A stretch of 16,295 nt of DNA from Bacteroidales bacterium (GTDB lineage Bacteria > Bacteroidota > Bacteroidia > Bacteroidales > B18-G4): NCBI GenBank assembly GCA_023145125.1, contig JAGLEK010000212.1:1-16295 (forward strand). The letters run 5' to 3'. Numbering within the stretch: position 1 is the first letter of the stretch; every line of letters begins with the position of its first letter. Below the pieces are notes generated by a model. The model was not told the DNA's origin. It saw nothing but the letters and a program-made list of their open reading frames with translations, and did not search any database. Shown here in pieces: positions 15,124-16,295 of the stretch. The position numbers and the translations under genes are program-made.

Positions 15124-15567
15124 ATGTCACAATCAGCAAAAGATTTCTTTTCCGGCGAACAGCGCGATGATATCAAGCAGGCCATCATGAATGCCGAGCT
15201 CGACACCTCCGGTGAGATCAGGGTGCACATCGACTCTAAATGCAAGGGAGAGGTGATGGACAGGGCTTTTGAAGTATTCAAAAAGCTCAAAATACACGAT
15301 ACAGGACTGCGTAACGGTGTACTTTTTTACCTCGCTGTAAAGAACAGGAAATTCGCCATTATCGGCGATAAAGGTATTAATGAGATTGTACCGGAAGATT
15401 TCTGGGAAGAGCTCAAATCAGATTTGCTGGATGCATTCAGAGAAGGAAACTTCACTGATGGGCTTATTGATGGGATCACCCGGACCGGAACACACCTCAA
15501 GCAGCACTTCCCATACCAGACTGACGACGTGAATGAACTTTCGGACGAAATATCCTTCGAGAATTAA
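15124..15567 (+). CDS. TPM-domain protein, cytoplasmic (no signal peptide)
   Basis: The 147-residue protein consists almost entirely of a TPM (TLP18.3/Psb32/MOLO-1, formerly DUF477) domain. Visible family features are ELDTSGEIRVHIDSKCKG at the first strand, AFEVFKKLKIHDTGLRNGVLFYLAVKNRKFAIIGDKGINE (about residues 42-82), and the helix LLDAFREGNFTDGLIDGI. It lacks a signal peptide and any membrane helix, unlike the next gene, so the two TPM proteins would sit in different compartments unless this one is bound to LemA at the membrane. It lies 14 nt after lemA and 11 nt before the second TPM gene. Proposed activities for this domain (phosphatase, photosystem or membrane-protein repair) come from plants and cannot be assumed here. 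Confidence 0.9.
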   Translation: MSQSAKDFFSGEQRDDIKQAIMNAELDTSGEIRVHIDSKCKGEVMDRAFEVFKKLKIHDTGLRNGVLFYLAVKNRKFAIIGDKGINEIVPEDFWEELKSDLLDAFREGNFTDGLIDGITRTGTHLKQHFPYQTDDVNELSDEISFEN

Positions 15568-15578
15568 TAAGTAGAGCC

Positions 15579-16295
15579 ATGAAGAATATCATCCGAAAAA
15601 TCAAAAATGCTTTAGCTCTAAGCTTCATTTCCTTTTCATTTCTGTTAGCAGGGACCTCGTCTCTCCAGGGACAGGACCTCCCCGACAGGCCCACCCCTCC
15701 CCGCTTGCTTGTTGATTACACAGGAATTCTAAATGCTTCTGAGAGGACAGCGCTGGAGAACAAGCTGGTCAGCTTCAATGATACCACATCAAACCAGATC
15801 CTTGTGATCGTAACCAACGACCTATATGGGCACGACATCGAAACATTTGCCAGTGGCATAGGCGACAAATGGGGTGTTGGACAGGCAGATCTCGACAATG
15901 GGATCGTGCTCGTTGTAAAACCTAAAGTTGGCAACAACCTCGGGCTTGCGTTCATCTCAGTGGGTTATGGGCTAACAGGTGCCATTCCTGATATTACAGC
16001 GGGGCATATAGTGGATTATGAGATGCTCCCGCATTTCAAGAACAACGATTACTATGGCGGATTGGATGCCGCAACGACAGTTTTGATGGAGCTTGCCGCC
16101 GGTGAATACACCTCCGATGAATATGCTAAAGCCAAAGGAGGAGGATTTTGGGGGTTTGTTCCCATCCTGTTTTTCATTATCATTTTCGTACTTATCAGCA
16201 GGCTTTCACGCCGTTCACGCACCATTGGCAGCAGGCCAATGTCACCATGGACCGCCTTTTGGCTCGGTGGCATGATGGGCAGTGGCGGAGGCAGC
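15579..16295 (+). CDS. Secreted/membrane-anchored TPM-domain protein, YgcG type (partial, 3' cut by window)
   Basis: This frame is open from the ATG at 15579 to the window edge (239 codons). A signal peptide (about 1-31: a basic start MKNIIRKIKNALAL, then a hydrophobic core ending SLQGQ) is followed by a TPM domain (about 42-175). The domain contains LLVDYTGILNASERTALENK, ILVIVTNDLYGHDIETFA, and GVGQADLDNGIVLVVKPKVG. A short Gly-rich linker leads to a membrane helix (about 193-209, FVPILFFIIIFVLISRL) and a basic Arg/Ser stretch. The last residues, GGMMGSGGGS, begin the Gly-rich tail usual in this family. The expected topology is a periplasmic TPM domain anchored by a single C-terminal helix. 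It starts 11 nt after the cytoplasmic TPM gene and completes the lemA-TPM-TPM cluster. Confidence 0.9.
   Translation, partial: MKNIIRKIKNALALSFISFSFLLAGTSSLQGQDLPDRPTPPRLLVDYTGILNASERTALENKLVSFNDTTSNQILVIVTNDLYGHDIETFASGIGDKWGVGQADLDNGIVLVVKPKVGNNLGLAFISVGYGLTGAIPDITAGHIVDYEMLPHFKNNDYYGGLDAATTVLMELAAGEYTSDEYAKAKGGGFWGFVPILFFIIIFVLISRLSRRSRTIGSRPMSPWTAFWLGGMMGSGGGS

Overview
The window reads as chromosomal DNA of a member of the Bacteroidota. The evidence is a fused-type SecDF C-terminus with a Lys-rich tail, a PorE-like OmpA/PD40 protein, an exported protein with a C-terminal type IX secretion (T9SS/Por) sorting domain, the long Bacteroidota form of PurM, the HtpG insert typical of the phylum, and promoter -7 boxes of the form TAnnTTTG. 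No rRNA, tRNA, CRISPR array, transposase or integrase is visible. I cannot place it below phylum; the gene content would suit an environmental Bacteroidia lineage.

Layout. (1) 1-3312, export and envelope: the 3' end of secDF, closed by a strong intrinsic terminator; a single TatA/B-family gene; then an 823-residue exported protein with TPR, PD40, carboxypeptidase-regulatory-like and OmpA domains plus an unusual retropepsin-like C-terminal extension. (2) 3318-6495, housekeeping: purM starts 5 nt after the OmpA gene. A perfect 13-bp inverted repeat and a TACCTTTG promoter box follow, then prfA and pyrF only 8 nt apart. (3) 6505-7524, minus strand: a branched-chain aminotransferase (ilvE), convergent with pyrF. 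(4) 7793-11794, the accessory part: three genes for exported proteins in a row. They are a YadA-head-like beta-roll protein with exact 14-residue periodicity, a small outer-membrane beta-barrel protein, and an alpha/beta-hydrolase with a 3-coathanger-stack-like segment and a T9SS sorting domain. (5) 11802-12476, minus strand: a DUF554 membrane protein, divergent from (6) 12574-16295: htpG, lemA, a cytoplasmic TPM-domain protein and a secreted/membrane TPM-domain protein (YgcG type) cut by the window end.

How it fits together. The sequence supports three functional groups: protein export and envelope biogenesis at the left, purine/pyrimidine synthesis with translation termination in the middle, and a protein-quality/membrane-associated cluster (HtpG, LemA, two TPM proteins) at the right. 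The accessory trio between them probably makes surface-exposed material. Only its last member carries a recognisable T9SS signal.

The best candidates for something little described are the retropepsin-like tail with a degenerate catalytic motif (DRA in place of DTG) on the OmpA/PD40 protein, and the beta-roll, barrel and hydrolase trio. I do not see a complete new defence or mobile system here.
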